A stretch of DNA of 64,000 nt from Sphingopyxis sp. OAS728 (GCF_014873485.1 NZ_JADBDT010000001.1:4396501-4460500), one strand, 5' to 3'; shown: positions 18,078-26,377, counted from the first letter of the stretch. Numbers and translations: made by a program. Notes: generated by a model from the letters alone, not told the origin.

Positions 18078-18336
18078 CACATTCTCCATACTGGCTTGTA
18101 ACGCTGTGACAAACCAGCGGGGCAGGGCGTTGGTTGCCTCTCCAAAAGCTTGGCCCCGCCTGGCGGCAATCGGTGAAGACGTCTCAAGCTCGACGGCGGG
18201 AGCAACCTCCGCTTTTCGTCACCTTGGTGCGAGAAACGGACTGACAAATATCGGCCGGGTTCAGCGGCTAGTTTCCGCAAGGCATCGAGGCAACTATACT
18301 CCGTTCTGCTAGTTTCCGACGCGAAAGGATCTGGCT

Positions 18337-18825
18337 ATGCCCCTGAAGCTCGAAGGATCGTGCCGCTGCCGCGAGGTCCGTTTCTCCGCAGACAGCCACG
18401 CGCCCGTACCGTTCATGCGCTGCTATTGTTCGATCTGCAGAAAGACCGCGGGTGGAGGTGGCTATGCCATCAACCTCCACGCCGACAAGCGAACGCTAAC
18501 GGTGAGCGGCGAAACCGCAGTCTTCCATGCCGACCTGGATGACAGGAAGGGGGGCTGCAAGCTCAGCTCGGCCGAACGCCACTTTTGTCCCAGATGCGCC
18601 AGCGCATTATGGGTGTTCAGCCCGGAATATCCGGATCTTTTCCATCCATTCGCCTCCGCGATCGATAGTGACCTGCCAAAGGCGCCGTCGAGCGTGCACA
18701 TGATGCTCGCGTCGAAGGCTTCGTGGGTCGAACCCCTGATCGGACCCGACGATCTATGCTTCGAAGAATATCCCGAGGATGCGCTCGAGGACTGGCACCG
18801 GGCGCGGGACCTCTGGATCGACTAG
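18337..18825 (+). CDS. GFA family (CENP-V/GFA domain) zinc protein
   Basis: A 162-residue protein with the zinc-binding pattern of GFA proteins: CRCREVRFSA, then CYCSICRKTAGGGG, and later HFCPRCASALWVF. The family is named after glutathione-dependent formaldehyde activation, but most members have unknown substrates. AAAGGA precedes the ATG. It lies between a decayed GFA paralog and a decayed EutQ-like gene. Confidence 0.92.
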   Translation: MPLKLEGSCRCREVRFSADSHAPVPFMRCYCSICRKTAGGGGYAINLHADKRTLTVSGETAVFHADLDDRKGGCKLSSAERHFCPRCASALWVFSPEYPDLFHPFASAIDSDLPKAPSSVHMMLASKASWVEPLIGPDDLCFEEYPEDALEDWHRARDLWID

Positions 18826-18877
18826 CGCTTGGGACTGGAGCGACTGCGGCGGAACAGGCCGCTGCGCATCAACTGCA

Positions 18878-19228
18878 TCAGTCGAGCGCCTCCTGCCAGT
18901 GCGGATATGTGACATAAGCGGTGACTGCGTGCTCCCCATGCGACGCGATGGTTACCCTCTTGCCCTTCGGCATGTGCACCATGTCGCTCGGCCCGGCAGA
19001 GACTGTGCAGGCCTCGCTCGAAGCCGACAATCACCCTTCGAGGACGATCATGACGTCGTCCACGGCGAGCGTGTCCTCGATTGTTTGATCAAGGGCGTAG
19101 CGCCCAAAGCCGATCGTGATCGGCGCGCCGCCGCGCTGGTCCACGACGTTTCCGGCGGAGGCATCCCCATTTTGATCCTTGGAACGTTCAAACATTGCAT
19201 CAGCGAAAGTGAAGCTGCTCACCCCCAT
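18878..19228 (-). pseudogene. EutQ-like cupin protein, broken by one nonsense codon
   Basis: From ATG at 19228, preceded by AAGGAG, the frame reads MGVSSFTFADAMFE ... TIGFGRYALDQTIED ... DDVMIVLEG, then TGA at 19031-19033. In the same frame it continues SASSEACTVSAGPSDMVHMP, TIASHGEHAVTAYVTYPHWQ and stops at 18878. The whole is a full-length ethanolamine-utilisation EutQ-like cupin of 116 codons with a single internal stop exactly where the second half of the cupin barrel begins. No other ethanolamine genes are present, so the name indicates fold only. A 65-residue fragment could still be made. Confidence 0.82.
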
Positions 19229-19623
19229 GGGATTGTCTCCTTATTCTTCAACCTGGCAGCTTTTGCTCATTTCGGTTCGGTTTCCGTCCTGGCCCCTTTG
19301 GCGATGGCACCGGGGTCAAGGCGCCTGTGGCCGCGGCCCATATTTCCAGATGGCCGCAACATCTTTATCTGCCGGCATCGGCAACGATCGGGATCGCGCA
19401 GCGTAGTGGATGCAACCCCGTCTCCTGAAGGCCTTTCGTCTCACGGCGCTTCAGGAGACGTGGCCGGTATATCGGCTCTGTTCTGCGCTCCAGGCGAGCG
19501 GCGACACCAAGCGGACCCACCTCTCCCGCATGCACGGCCCCGGTCACGTCTTCTGCTCCATGAGCAACTGGTCTTTCACCTGCGGACCGGGGATCGCAAC
19601 CCCCGCACGGGCCGTGTGAAGCA
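19229..19623. other. Region without a supported gene
   Basis: About 395 bases between the broken EutQ-like gene and the histidine kinase remnant. The first bases hold the AAGGAG of the EutQ-like gene. Open frames on both strands lack ribosome binding sites and recognisable motifs. It probably consists of further decayed sequence. Confidence 0.4.
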
Positions 19624-20060
19624 TTATATGGCGGCGCCATCGGGATGATCGGATGCGGCTATCTTGCCTCCATGGGCGGCGATGACAGAGTGGCAAACCA
19701 GTCCAATACCCATGTCGTCCGGCTTGGTGGTGAACAAGCTGTCGAGATCCGGCCCAGGTCTTCCAAGGCAATTCCGGCACCATTGTCGCGGACCGACAGG
19801 GATATCCCGCTGCCAGCGAGTCCCCTGGCGAGTTCGATGCGCCGGCTGATCTGTTCCGCCGACGCCAAAGCGTGGAGGCTGTTCACCAGAAGATGAGGGA
19901 TGACCTGCTGAAACTGGACGCAGTTGCCAAGCATATCCGGCAAGCCAGGATGGAGCGTCTTCGTTGGCTTGATACGGCTCGTCTCGATGTTGTGGTTGAC
20001 GAGCAGCAGAGCGTCTTCGACCACTGCATTGAAATCGAGGGCTACCGGATCGGGCAATTG
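19624..20060 (-). pseudogene. Sensor histidine kinase C-terminal remnant (frameshifted)
   Basis: The minus strand encodes the end of a two-component kinase: DFNAVVEDALLLVNHNIETS, then VQFQQVIPHLLVNSLHAL (N-box), SLSVRDNGAGIALEDLGRI (G1 box). Near 19748 one base is missing, and the frame changes to DSLFTTKPDDMGIGLVCHSV and IAAHGGKIAASDHPDGAAI (G2 box and end). The sensor and phosphoacceptor parts are absent upstream, where a hairpin of the neighbouring gene begins. This is a truncated and frameshifted relic. Confidence 0.82.
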
Positions 20061-20073
20061 CAGTGCAGCCATC

Positions 20074-20097
20074 GGGGCCGGCGTTTCAGCCGGCCCC
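20074..20097 (-). terminator. Hairpin downstream of the DJ-1/PfpI gene
   Basis: GGGGCCGGC and GCCGGCCCC form a perfect 9-bp stem with a six-base loop, 14 bases after the stop codon of the DJ-1/PfpI gene. There is no T run, so termination efficiency is uncertain. Confidence 0.5.
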
Positions 20098-20111
20098 TGG
20101 TTCAGGGCTTG

Positions 20112-20807
20112 TCAGCGTAGCGCTTGCAGCACCGCTTCGGCGAGAGGCGCGCTCGAGGCGGGGTTCTGGCCCGTGAGGAGATTGCCGTCCCGCACGACGT
20201 AGGCACCCCAATTCGGTCCCTTTTCGTAACGTGCGCCGTACTTGCGCAACGTGTCGGCGAGGAGCCAGGGGGCGTTGTCGGCGGTGCCGAGTTCGACCTC
20301 TTCCTCGTCGCTGAACGAGGTCATCGCCCGTCCGGCGAACGGCCAGCTTCCATCGGGGCTTCGCGTCGCAAGGAGGGCCGCCTGGCCGTGACAAACTGGC
20401 GCGATGAGGATGCCGGCCCGGTCGGCTTCGAGAAGGATGCGGCCCATATCGGGATCCTTGTAGAGATCCTCGACCGGACCATGTCCGCCCGGAATGACGA
20501 TGGCATCATAGTGACGTCCGTCGACGTCGGCGAGAACGAGCGGGCTCGCCAGCCGGTCAGCGATCGCGTCGAAATAGGTATTGAAGTGATCGACGTTTTC
20601 CTGCCCGACCACGTCGGGGTTCATGCTGTGCTGGTCGATCGTCGGCGCAACGCCGCCGGGCGTTGCGATGTCGACGGCGCAACCTTCGGCGATGAATTTC
20701 TCGTCCATGACGACAAATTCTTCGGCCCAGACGCCGCTCTCATATTTCGAGCCGTCGGCACGCGTCCAGGTATCGGCGGCCGACAGGACTATAAGGATCT
20801 TGGTCAT
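20112..20807 (-). CDS. DJ-1/PfpI family protein (type 1 glutamine amidotransferase-like)
   Basis: A 231-residue protein of the Hsp31/DJ-1 group. The active-site elbow is IAPVCHGQAALLA with its cysteine; AIVIPGGHGPVEDLY supplies the conserved glutamate region. Members act as glyoxalase III, deglycase or chaperone against reactive aldehydes. The start at 20807 follows GGAG by eight bases; an upstream extension has no family similarity. It is divergent from a LysR gene at 21075, which probably regulates it. Confidence 0.9.
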   Translation of the reverse strand: MTKILIVLSAADTWTRADGSKYESGVWAEEFVVMDEKFIAEGCAVDIATPGGVAPTIDQHSMNPDVVGQENVDHFNTYFDAIADRLASPLVLADVDGRHYDAIVIPGGHGPVEDLYKDPDMGRILLEADRAGILIAPVCHGQAALLATRSPDGSWPFAGRAMTSFSDEEEVELGTADNAPWLLADTLRKYGARYEKGPNWGAYVVRDGNLLTGQNPASSAPLAEAVLQALR

Positions 20808-21050
20808 TGTTTTTCTCCGGCAGGTTGATCGTTGCCGATGGCCCCCTGCGGCCAAAGGCTGGCAGTGCGCATCGTCCGGACGACGCCTCGATCAGGACAT
20901 GCGGAACCTCGCCGTCCGAACAGGGTTCGTCCGTGTCCATCCCGTTCGATGATCGAAGCTCTTCAGACCTTCGAGGCAGGTCTCCATCGTCTCGGTGAGT
21001 CCAAAATAGTCGGTTCGCTGGGCCACTACAAAGACTTTGCATCTTCAGTC

Positions 21051-21071
21051 GCCATGCCTAAAAGGCATGGC
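21051..21071. promoter_or_regulatory. Perfect 9-bp inverted repeat at the LysR start
   Basis: GCCATGCCT and AGGCATGGC are exact reverse complements separated by AAA. The left arm contains a possible upstream ATG (21054) and the right arm ends four bases before the preferred ATG (21075). It could be an autoregulatory operator or an mRNA hairpin that controls start choice. Confidence 0.45.
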
Positions 21072-21074
21072 AGG

Positions 21075-21986
21075 ATGGAGCTGCGTCACCTGCGATATTT
21101 CGTTGCCGTTGCCGAAACGGGAAGCCTCACCGAGGCGGCGGAAAAACGTCTCTACACCTCGCAGCCGTCGCTGAGCCGCCAGCTCAGAGACCTGGAAGCC
21201 GAAGTGGGCACGCCGCTTTTCGTCCGCGGCACGCGCGGTGTCGCGCTTACCCCCGCCGGAAGGGCGTTCCTCGACCACGCGCGGCTTACCCTTGCCCAGG
21301 CGCGCGAGGCGATCGCGGCCGCACGGCGGACCGTTCGTCCTGCGAAGGCGAGTTTTGCCGTAGGTTTCCTCACCGGGCATGAGGTCGAATGGTTGCGCCA
21401 CCTCACGAGCGTGCTGAGCGACGAGCTGCGAACGACCGATTTCCGGGTCACCAGCGATTTCTCGCCGGCCATCGGGGCGGCGGTGCAGAGAGGCGACATC
21501 GATCTTGGCTTTTCGCGCATCGAGCCGCAGCCCGATGTGACCTACAAAATCATCGCGCATGAACCGATCGTCGTGATCTTGCCGCGCGGACATGGGCTCG
21601 CCTCCCGCTCGGAGATCGATCCGCGTGAAATCGATCCGCATGCTTTCATCGGCTACTCCGACACCCCGCATGTGCTCCGCGCGATTGTGGAGCGCTACTT
21701 CGGCGAGCGCGGTCTGACCATGGCACCCACCCACTTCCTCGACGGTTACGCGACGGGCATCTCGCTCGTCGCCTCCACGCAAGGCGTCACCCTGCTGCCG
21801 GCATATGTCGAGGCGTTGCTTCCGGCGTCGTTGGTGAGCCGGCCTCTCGCTGGGAACGGTCCCGTGATCGAAGTCGCGGCGGGTTATCGCGCCGACAACC
21901 CGTCGCCCGTGCTTGCGGCCTTTCTCCGCAACATCGACCGCCTGATATCCGCACGCGATGGCGACGCAAGAAGCCAGGCTGTTTGA
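21075..21986 (+). CDS. LysR family transcriptional regulator
   Basis: A 303-residue LysR protein beginning MELRHLRYFVAVAETGSLTE, with the helix-turn-helix KRLYTSQPSLSRQLRDLEAE and a full effector domain. The HcaR/CatR-like subgroup often controls aromatic or organic acid genes, but here the divergent neighbour is the DJ-1/PfpI gene. The standard LysR opening favours the ATG at 21075; the ATG at 21054 lies inside an inverted repeat and would add seven residues (MPKRHGR). Confidence 0.92.
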   Translation: MELRHLRYFVAVAETGSLTEAAEKRLYTSQPSLSRQLRDLEAEVGTPLFVRGTRGVALTPAGRAFLDHARLTLAQAREAIAAARRTVRPAKASFAVGFLTGHEVEWLRHLTSVLSDELRTTDFRVTSDFSPAIGAAVQRGDIDLGFSRIEPQPDVTYKIIAHEPIVVILPRGHGLASRSEIDPREIDPHAFIGYSDTPHVLRAIVERYFGERGLTMAPTHFLDGYATGISLVASTQGVTLLPAYVEALLPASLVSRPLAGNGPVIEVAAGYRADNPSPVLAAFLRNIDRLISARDGDARSQAV

Positions 21987-22211
21987 GTTCGGACTGGCAT
22001 GTCCGGGATGCCCGGCGCCTGGAATCGCGAGGCAATTTTTTGATGGCGAGCACGGGCGGGAATTTCTCCATTTGCCTGTCGATGAAAATCAGATGCCCTT
22101 TATCGATGCGCCGAGACCTCTTGACTCGACCCGGTCCATTCCCAAAATCTGTGTTCGCGGTGCATTGCCGCACGACGAGAAAGGATTGGCGACAAGGAAG
22201 GAGGCACGATC

Positions 22212-22439
22212 ATGTCCGAGCCATTTTCCCGTTTTCTTCACCCCTTCGACGTGGCGCGTCATCCGAGCCTCGAGCCCGAGGTCAAGCGCGCACTCCTCGC
22301 ATCCTGGGCGTCGGATCGCTCGGCGGTCCGCAACAAGCCCGCGCTCCGAAAGCCGCCGGGCGCACCGCGCCCCGTTCCCGTCGACGATGTCCTTGCGGCA
22401 CTGAGGTCGCTCGATCGGGGCGGGCCCCGCGCGCCGTGA
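22212..22439 (+). CDS. Small conserved hypothetical protein
   Basis: A 75-residue protein starting MSEPFSRFLHPFDVARHPSL, then EVKRALLASWASDRSAV and a proline-rich basic tail ending PVDDVLAALRSLDRG. Short proteins with the same VKRALLASWASDxxAV core occur in many alphaproteobacteria; the function is unknown. AAGGAGG upstream of the ATG is strong. It is not part of a clear operon. Confidence 0.75.
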   Translation: MSEPFSRFLHPFDVARHPSLEPEVKRALLASWASDRSAVRNKPALRKPPGAPRPVPVDDVLAALRSLDRGGPRAP

Positions 22440-22757
22440 CCGTCCCGACGCTGCTGCCGACGCAGAGGGGCGGCGATGGACCGACGGCCCCCCGAGCGAC
22501 TTCATGGCCGGACGATCATCCGCCGCTCTCACGCCCTTTTCGGGAAGAATGATGAATTGCCGCCGGGCTTACCGGCGCCGCCGATCTTCTTTCAACGTGG
22601 CAGCGCCAGAGCGGCGTCGCTTAACCCGGTCCGGATTGCGCATGAGGCGCCGAGCGGCCCCTCCGAACGGCGCGCGGCTTATTTCCTGTGGTCGGCAGCA
22701 CAGGCCGGACCGCCTGAGACTCTACATGCTGCGCGTCGGGCGCCGGCCCGGATGAAG
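22440..22757. other. Region without a supported gene
   Basis: About 320 bases between the small conserved gene and the terminator of the Hsp20 gene. Open frames here are GC-rich shadows without ribosome binding sites or recognisable motifs. Nothing else was seen. Confidence 0.5.
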
Positions 22758-22791
22758 AAAGGGGAGCAGCGCCGTCGGCGCGCCCCCCTTT
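22758..22791 (-). terminator. Terminator of the Hsp20 gene
   Basis: On the minus strand an AAAGGGG / CCCCTTT outer stem encloses a GC-rich inner stem (GCGCC / GGCGC). It is followed by a pyrimidine-rich TTTCTTC. It lies 13 bases after the Hsp20 stop codon. Confidence 0.65.
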
Positions 22792-22804
22792 GCTATTATG
22801 CGCG

Positions 22805-23284
22805 TTACGCGTCTTCGAGCGCCTTGTCCCTCGGTGCCTCGATCCGCCGCGGATTGTCGGGGCTGCCGCCGATCTCGATTTTGCGCGGCTTCATGGCTTC
22901 GGGAACGACCCGGTTGAGCTCGATCGCAAGCAGCCCGTCGGCGAAGCTCGCGCTGCCGACCTCGATATAGTCGGCGAGCTGGAAGCGCCGCTCGAACGCG
23001 CGGCGGCCGATGCCGCGGTGGAGATAGACGCGCGTCGCGTCCTCCTCGTCCGGCTTGCCCGAGACCGTAAGCTGGTTCTGCTGCGCGACGATCTCGATGT
23101 CCTCGGCCTTGAACCCCGGGACCGCAAGTGTGATGCGGAAGCGATCGTCGGCATCGCGCACGATGTCGAAGGCGGGGTAGCCGTCAGATGTCTCGCTGCG
23201 CTGTCCCTTCTCGAGCAGGTCGAAGAGATGATCGAAGCCCACCGTCGAGCGGCGATAGGGGGTGAAGTCAAAATCGGTTCTCAT
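22805..23284 (-). CDS. Hsp20 family small heat-shock protein (IbpA-like)
   Basis: A 159-residue small heat-shock protein. Residues 1-35 match the class A N-terminus (DFTPYRRSTVGFDHLFDLLE). The alpha-crystallin domain follows (YPAFDIVRDADDRFRITLAV; GIGRRAFERRFQLADYIEV), and the tail contains KPRKIEIG, an I-x-I-like motif for oligomer contacts. It holds unfolding proteins for DnaK/ClpB. Control appears to be double: an RpoH-type promoter and a ROSE-like RNA thermometer in the leader. Confidence 0.94.
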   Translation of the reverse strand: MRTDFDFTPYRRSTVGFDHLFDLLEKGQRSETSDGYPAFDIVRDADDRFRITLAVPGFKAEDIEIVAQQNQLTVSGKPDEEDATRVYLHRGIGRRAFERRFQLADYIEVGSASFADGLLAIELNRVVPEAMKPRKIEIGGSPDNPRRIEAPRDKALEDA

Positions 23285-23383
23285 CTTCCAAATCCTCCTG
23301 AATGAAGCAATTCGGGCATGAGATGCGCCGGTACATAGAGCCGGCGCTCCCTATGTCCTTCGGACCCGGGAAACCCGGCGTCC
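23285..23383 (-). promoter_or_regulatory. ROSE-like RNA thermometer in the Hsp20 leader
   Basis: The leader holds three consecutive hairpins. The distal one is at 23361-23383 (CCGGG / CCCGG with outer GGAC / GTCC). The middle one is GCGCCGG / CCGGCGC at 23325-23347. The proximal one pairs UUGCU (23306-23310) with the AGGAG of the ribosome binding site (23294-23299), leaving a G-G mismatch. UUGCU opposite the SD with a G-G pair is the signature of ROSE elements, which melt on heating and are known upstream of alphaproteobacterial Hsp20 genes. Confidence 0.75.
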
Positions 23384-23391
23384 GGGAAAAA

Positions 23392-23418
23392 ATTAGGGAG
23401 GTATTTTCCGGTTTCAAG
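23392..23418 (-). promoter_or_regulatory. RpoH (sigma-32) type heat-shock promoter
   Basis: On the minus strand CTTGAAA (23412-23418) is followed after 13 bases by CCCTAAT (23392-23398). This matches the heat-shock sigma factor consensus CTTGAAA-N13/14-CCCCATNT well. A start site about seven bases downstream would put the whole ROSE leader in the transcript. Confidence 0.7.
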
Positions 23419-23510
23419 AGGACATGGCGTAGCGAAATATCGATGCCGTTTCGCTTGGTACGGGCATGGCCATGGTGCGGAGCCGCGCCGCGCGCGGCCC
23501 CGCGATCGGG

Positions 23511-23696
23511 TCAGGCGACGCGGCTGCCGCCGCTATCTTCGCCCCACGCGGCGATCTGGTCCTTGACCGCCAGCTTCAGCTTCTTGAGCCGCGCGATCAG
23601 CACCTCGTCGGGCCGGCGCTGCCGCGTTTCGCGATCGATTTCGGCTTCGAGGCGGGCATGCTCGCGCCGGAGATAATGGATATGTTTGCTGGACAT
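23511..23696 (-). CDS. YdcH family (DUF465) small protein
   Basis: A 61-residue charged, coiled-coil-like protein: HIHYLRREHARLEAEIDRET, RPDEVLIARLKKLKLAVKDQ, then IAAWG. This is the YdcH/DUF465 pattern, a short two-helix hairpin of unknown function common in proteobacteria. GGAG lies seven bases upstream of the chosen ATG; an ATG at 23708 would add four residues. Confidence 0.82.
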   Translation of the reverse strand: MSSKHIHYLRREHARLEAEIDRETRQRRPDEVLIARLKKLKLAVKDQIAAWGEDSGGSRVA

Positions 23697-24050
23697 CTTC
23701 GTCTCCATGCCAAGTTGAGGATGTTGCAGCCCGATCGGCTGCGGCGCCAATATAGGAGGGACGGAAGCCTGATTTCAACAGGTTGAGACGGTTTCGCTGC
23801 CGAGGGTTTCTTGCAATGGGGACGTTGGTGGGCATGTCTGCTTTTGCGGCATGTCGATCGCATGCCGACTGTCTCCAACCTGCAGGTCCTGTCGGTGCAG
23901 GGCCTGGCAGATCCGGCCCCTGCCGAAGGATCTCACAATACAGGGGCGTCACATTCAACTTGTGCAGGCTCGCGGTAGGTCATTATCTATCTGCCGGCCG
24001 CGGCGACCATTCCGGACCCGGGCGGACGTTCGTGCGTGCGAGGAGGCTCG
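23697..24050. other. Region without a supported gene
   Basis: About 350 bases between the YdcH gene and the GH6 gene, containing their divergent promoters. An open frame from 23817 begins with a hydrophobic stretch (MGTLVGMSAFAAC) but runs into a repetitive GC-rich sequence and overlaps the GH6 start out of frame; I do not support it. No operator like that of the GH3 gene was seen. Confidence 0.4.
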
Positions 24051-25247
24051 ATGAACCGTTCCTTGGTTGCGATGTCACTGACTTCGCTGTTGATGTGGGC
24101 CGTGCCAGCCCTGGGCCAGGCGCCGTCGCTCTTTGTCGATGACCGAAGCACGACCGCAATCGCTTCCGAAAGGCTGGAAGGACAGGACCGGGACGATGCG
24201 CTTCGGCTCTCGAAAATCCCGTCCGCTGCGTGGCTCGCCTATGGCTCGCCCGAGGCCGTGGAGGAGAAGGCTCGCGATATCGTCGACCGTGCCTCCGCCC
24301 GCGGGCAGCTACCGGTACTGGCGATCTACAATATTCCGTACCGCGACTGCGCCCTTTATTCGGCCGGCGGAGCTGCCGACAGCAGGGCCTATCGCGAATG
24401 GATCATCGGAGTCGCACGCGGGATTGGCGATCGCGCCGCAATCGTCATTCTCGAGCCGGACGGGCTCGGCGTCATTCCATGGCACCGCACCCTCGGCGGC
24501 GACATCGAGGGCTGCCGGCCGGAAGGGAAAGACGAGGGGGCTGCGACACGGCGATATGAGGAACTGCGCAGTGCCGTCGCTATTCTTTCGGAGCGCCCCG
24601 GGGTCCGCATCTATCTCGACGGGACCGGCAGCAGCTGGCTGGCGCCCGGTGAGACCGCCAGCCGGCTGATCAAGGCAGACGTCTCGAAGGTGGCGGGTTT
24701 CTTCCTCAATGTTTCCAATTTCGAGATCGACACCCGCGTCATTTCCTATGCGCGCTGGGTTAGCGACTGCATTGCCCTCGTCATGCGGGGCGGGCTCGAT
24801 GCGCGCGAATGTCCGAGCCAGTACAACCCGGCCGTCTTCGACGACGAGAAGAGCTGGGGGGCGACCGACAAGGCCTATGATCGCCTGTTTTCGCGAACGG
24901 GGTTGGCGCGCGATCCATCGCGTCAGAAGCATGCCGTGATCGATACGAGCCGCAATGGCCGAGGATCGTGGAAGCCGCCGGCTGGCGCATATCGCGACGC
25001 GGAGGTCTGGTGCAATCCTCCGGACCGGGGTCTCGGCAGGCGCCCTTCGCTTGAAACGGGGAACCCCTATGTCGATGCCTTTCTCTGGATAAAGGTGCCT
25101 GGAGAATCCGACGGAGAATGTCTGCGCGGAACGCCCGGCCCGATCGATCCCGAGCGGGGCGTCATGGCCCCGCCTGCTGGACAATGGTTCGCGGCGCAGG
25201 CGCGTGAACTGATAGAGCTGGCGGAGCCGCCGCTACCGGCGCAGTGA
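24051..25247 (+). CDS. Glycoside hydrolase family 6 protein (cellulase/cellobiohydrolase type)
   Basis: A 398-residue exported enzyme: signal peptide MNRSLVAMSLTSLLMWAVPA cleaved near ALGQ. Catalytic-domain motifs of GH6 are all present: LPVLAIYNIPYRDC, IVILEPDGLGVIPWH (catalytic acid region), YLDGTGSSWLAP, FFLNVSNFE, AVIDTSRNGRGSW and VWCNPPDRGLG, ending in GQWFA. GH6 enzymes hydrolyse beta-1,4-glucan with inversion. AGGAGG gives the start. No carbohydrate-binding module is seen. The convergent LacI gene, GH3 enzyme and TonB receptor next door suggest a beta-glucan utilisation locus. Confidence 0.92.
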   Translation: MNRSLVAMSLTSLLMWAVPALGQAPSLFVDDRSTTAIASERLEGQDRDDALRLSKIPSAAWLAYGSPEAVEEKARDIVDRASARGQLPVLAIYNIPYRDCALYSAGGAADSRAYREWIIGVARGIGDRAAIVILEPDGLGVIPWHRTLGGDIEGCRPEGKDEGAATRRYEELRSAVAILSERPGVRIYLDGTGSSWLAPGETASRLIKADVSKVAGFFLNVSNFEIDTRVISYARWVSDCIALVMRGGLDARECPSQYNPAVFDDEKSWGATDKAYDRLFSRTGLARDPSRQKHAVIDTSRNGRGSWKPPAGAYRDAEVWCNPPDRGLGRRPSLETGNPYVDAFLWIKVPGESDGECLRGTPGPIDPERGVMAPPAGQWFAAQARELIELAEPPLPAQ

Positions 25248-25256
25248 CTGCCGCGC

Positions 25257-26279
25257 CTAAACGGCGGGCGGCGCGGTCGAGGCGCGAACGAGCAATTGGT
25301 GCGCGTGATCGCGGCGCAGCGATCCGGGGTCGTCCTTCTTGCCGTCAAGCGCCGCTATCAGGCGATCGGCGGCGTCCCACGCCATTTGCCGGACCGGCTG
25401 GTCGACGGTCGTGAGCTGCGGCCAGGCGGTCCGGGAAACCTCCGAATTGTCGAAGCCCGCCACCGAGAGATCGCCGGGCACCGCAAGGCCGAGGTCGCGC
25501 GCCGCCGCAATTGCAGCCACCGCCATGTCGTCATTCTGCGCGAGAATGGCGGTCGGACGGGGAGCTCGCTCGAGGAGCTCGCGCGCCGCGCGGTAGCCGA
25601 CGTCATAGGTGAAGTCCCCGGTGACGATCAGACCCCCGTCGATGGCCGCGCTCGCGTCGCCGAAAGCGCGCCGATAGCCCTCCATGCGGCCGAGACTGGC
25701 TGCATGCGACGGATCGCCGAGGATGATCCCGATGCGCCGATGGCCGAGCGACAGGAGATGCGCCGCGACAGCCTGGCCCGCGGCCGCTTCGTCCATCGTG
25801 ACGACGATGCCGCGGTCGAGCTCGCTGTGCGGGGTAATCCGGCCATAGGGCAGCTTGTGCCGTTCGAGCATGTCCAGCAGCGCCGGCTGGTCGCAGGCGG
25901 GGGGGGCGAGAAGAACCCCATCGAGGCCGGCGCGCAGGAGAAGTCTTCCGAGTTCCTCGGGCCGGCTCGCGACATGATTGAACGGAAGCACGACGAGACG
26001 GTAGCGCCCGTCCTCCAGACGTCCCAGTGCGCCATTTTGCAGGTCGACGACATAGCTGGGACTCGGGCGCTCATAGGTGAGGCCGATTAGATAGGAGCGC
26101 CGCGCGATCAGGCTCTGCGCGGCGAGATTGGGATGATAGTCAAGTTCCGCCGCCGCTGCCTTGACCTTCTGACGCACCGCCTTGCTTACATGCGGGGCGT
26201 CGTTGAGGGCGCGGGAGACGGTCTTCGGCGTGACGCCGGCGACGCGCGCGATGTCGACGATCGTGGTTCGCTTGGAAAT
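25257..26279 (-). CDS. LacI family transcriptional regulator (probable ATT start codon)
   Basis: In frame, the minus strand gives a full 340-residue LacI regulator: SKRTTIVDIARVAGVTPKTV and SRALNDAPHVSKAVRQKV (helix-turn-helix and hinge), then RSYLIGLTYERPSPSYVVDL and the sugar-binding domain ending near RASTAPPAV. No ATG, GTG or TTG lies in frame ahead of the helix-turn-helix. An ATT at 26277-26279 sits five bases after GGAGG, ideal for initiation. The first canonical start (GTG, 26177) would delete the DNA-binding domain. It is divergent from the GH3 gene, whose promoter holds two LacI-type operators, so it is likely the local repressor. Confidence 0.85.
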   Translation of the reverse strand: MSKRTTIVDIARVAGVTPKTVSRALNDAPHVSKAVRQKVKAAAAELDYHPNLAAQSLIARRSYLIGLTYERPSPSYVVDLQNGALGRLEDGRYRLVVLPFNHVASRPEELGRLLLRAGLDGVLLAPPACDQPALLDMLERHKLPYGRITPHSELDRGIVVTMDEAAAGQAVAAHLLSLGHRRIGIILGDPSHAASLGRMEGYRRAFGDASAAIDGGLIVTGDFTYDVGYRAARELLERAPRPTAILAQNDDMAVAAIAAARDLGLAVPGDLSVAGFDNSEVSRTAWPQLTTVDQPVRQMAWDAADRLIAALDGKKDDPGSLRRDHAHQLLVRASTAPPAV

Positions 26280-26377
26280 CTGCCCCTCCCGTCCTCGCGC
26301 AGGCCGCTAGACATCGCACGTTAGCGCGCAATTTCTTGGCCTCATAGCGCCTCGCTTGACTTCTGTCGATGCGAGAC

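Noticed and set aside
18878..19228. Ethanolamine utilisation operon
   Set aside because: Only an EutQ-like cupin fold is present, and it is broken; no eut enzymes or shell proteins were seen.
22476..22970. A 164-codon open frame on the plus strand
   Set aside because: It runs antisense into the Hsp20 gene and has no recognisable motif or ribosome binding site.
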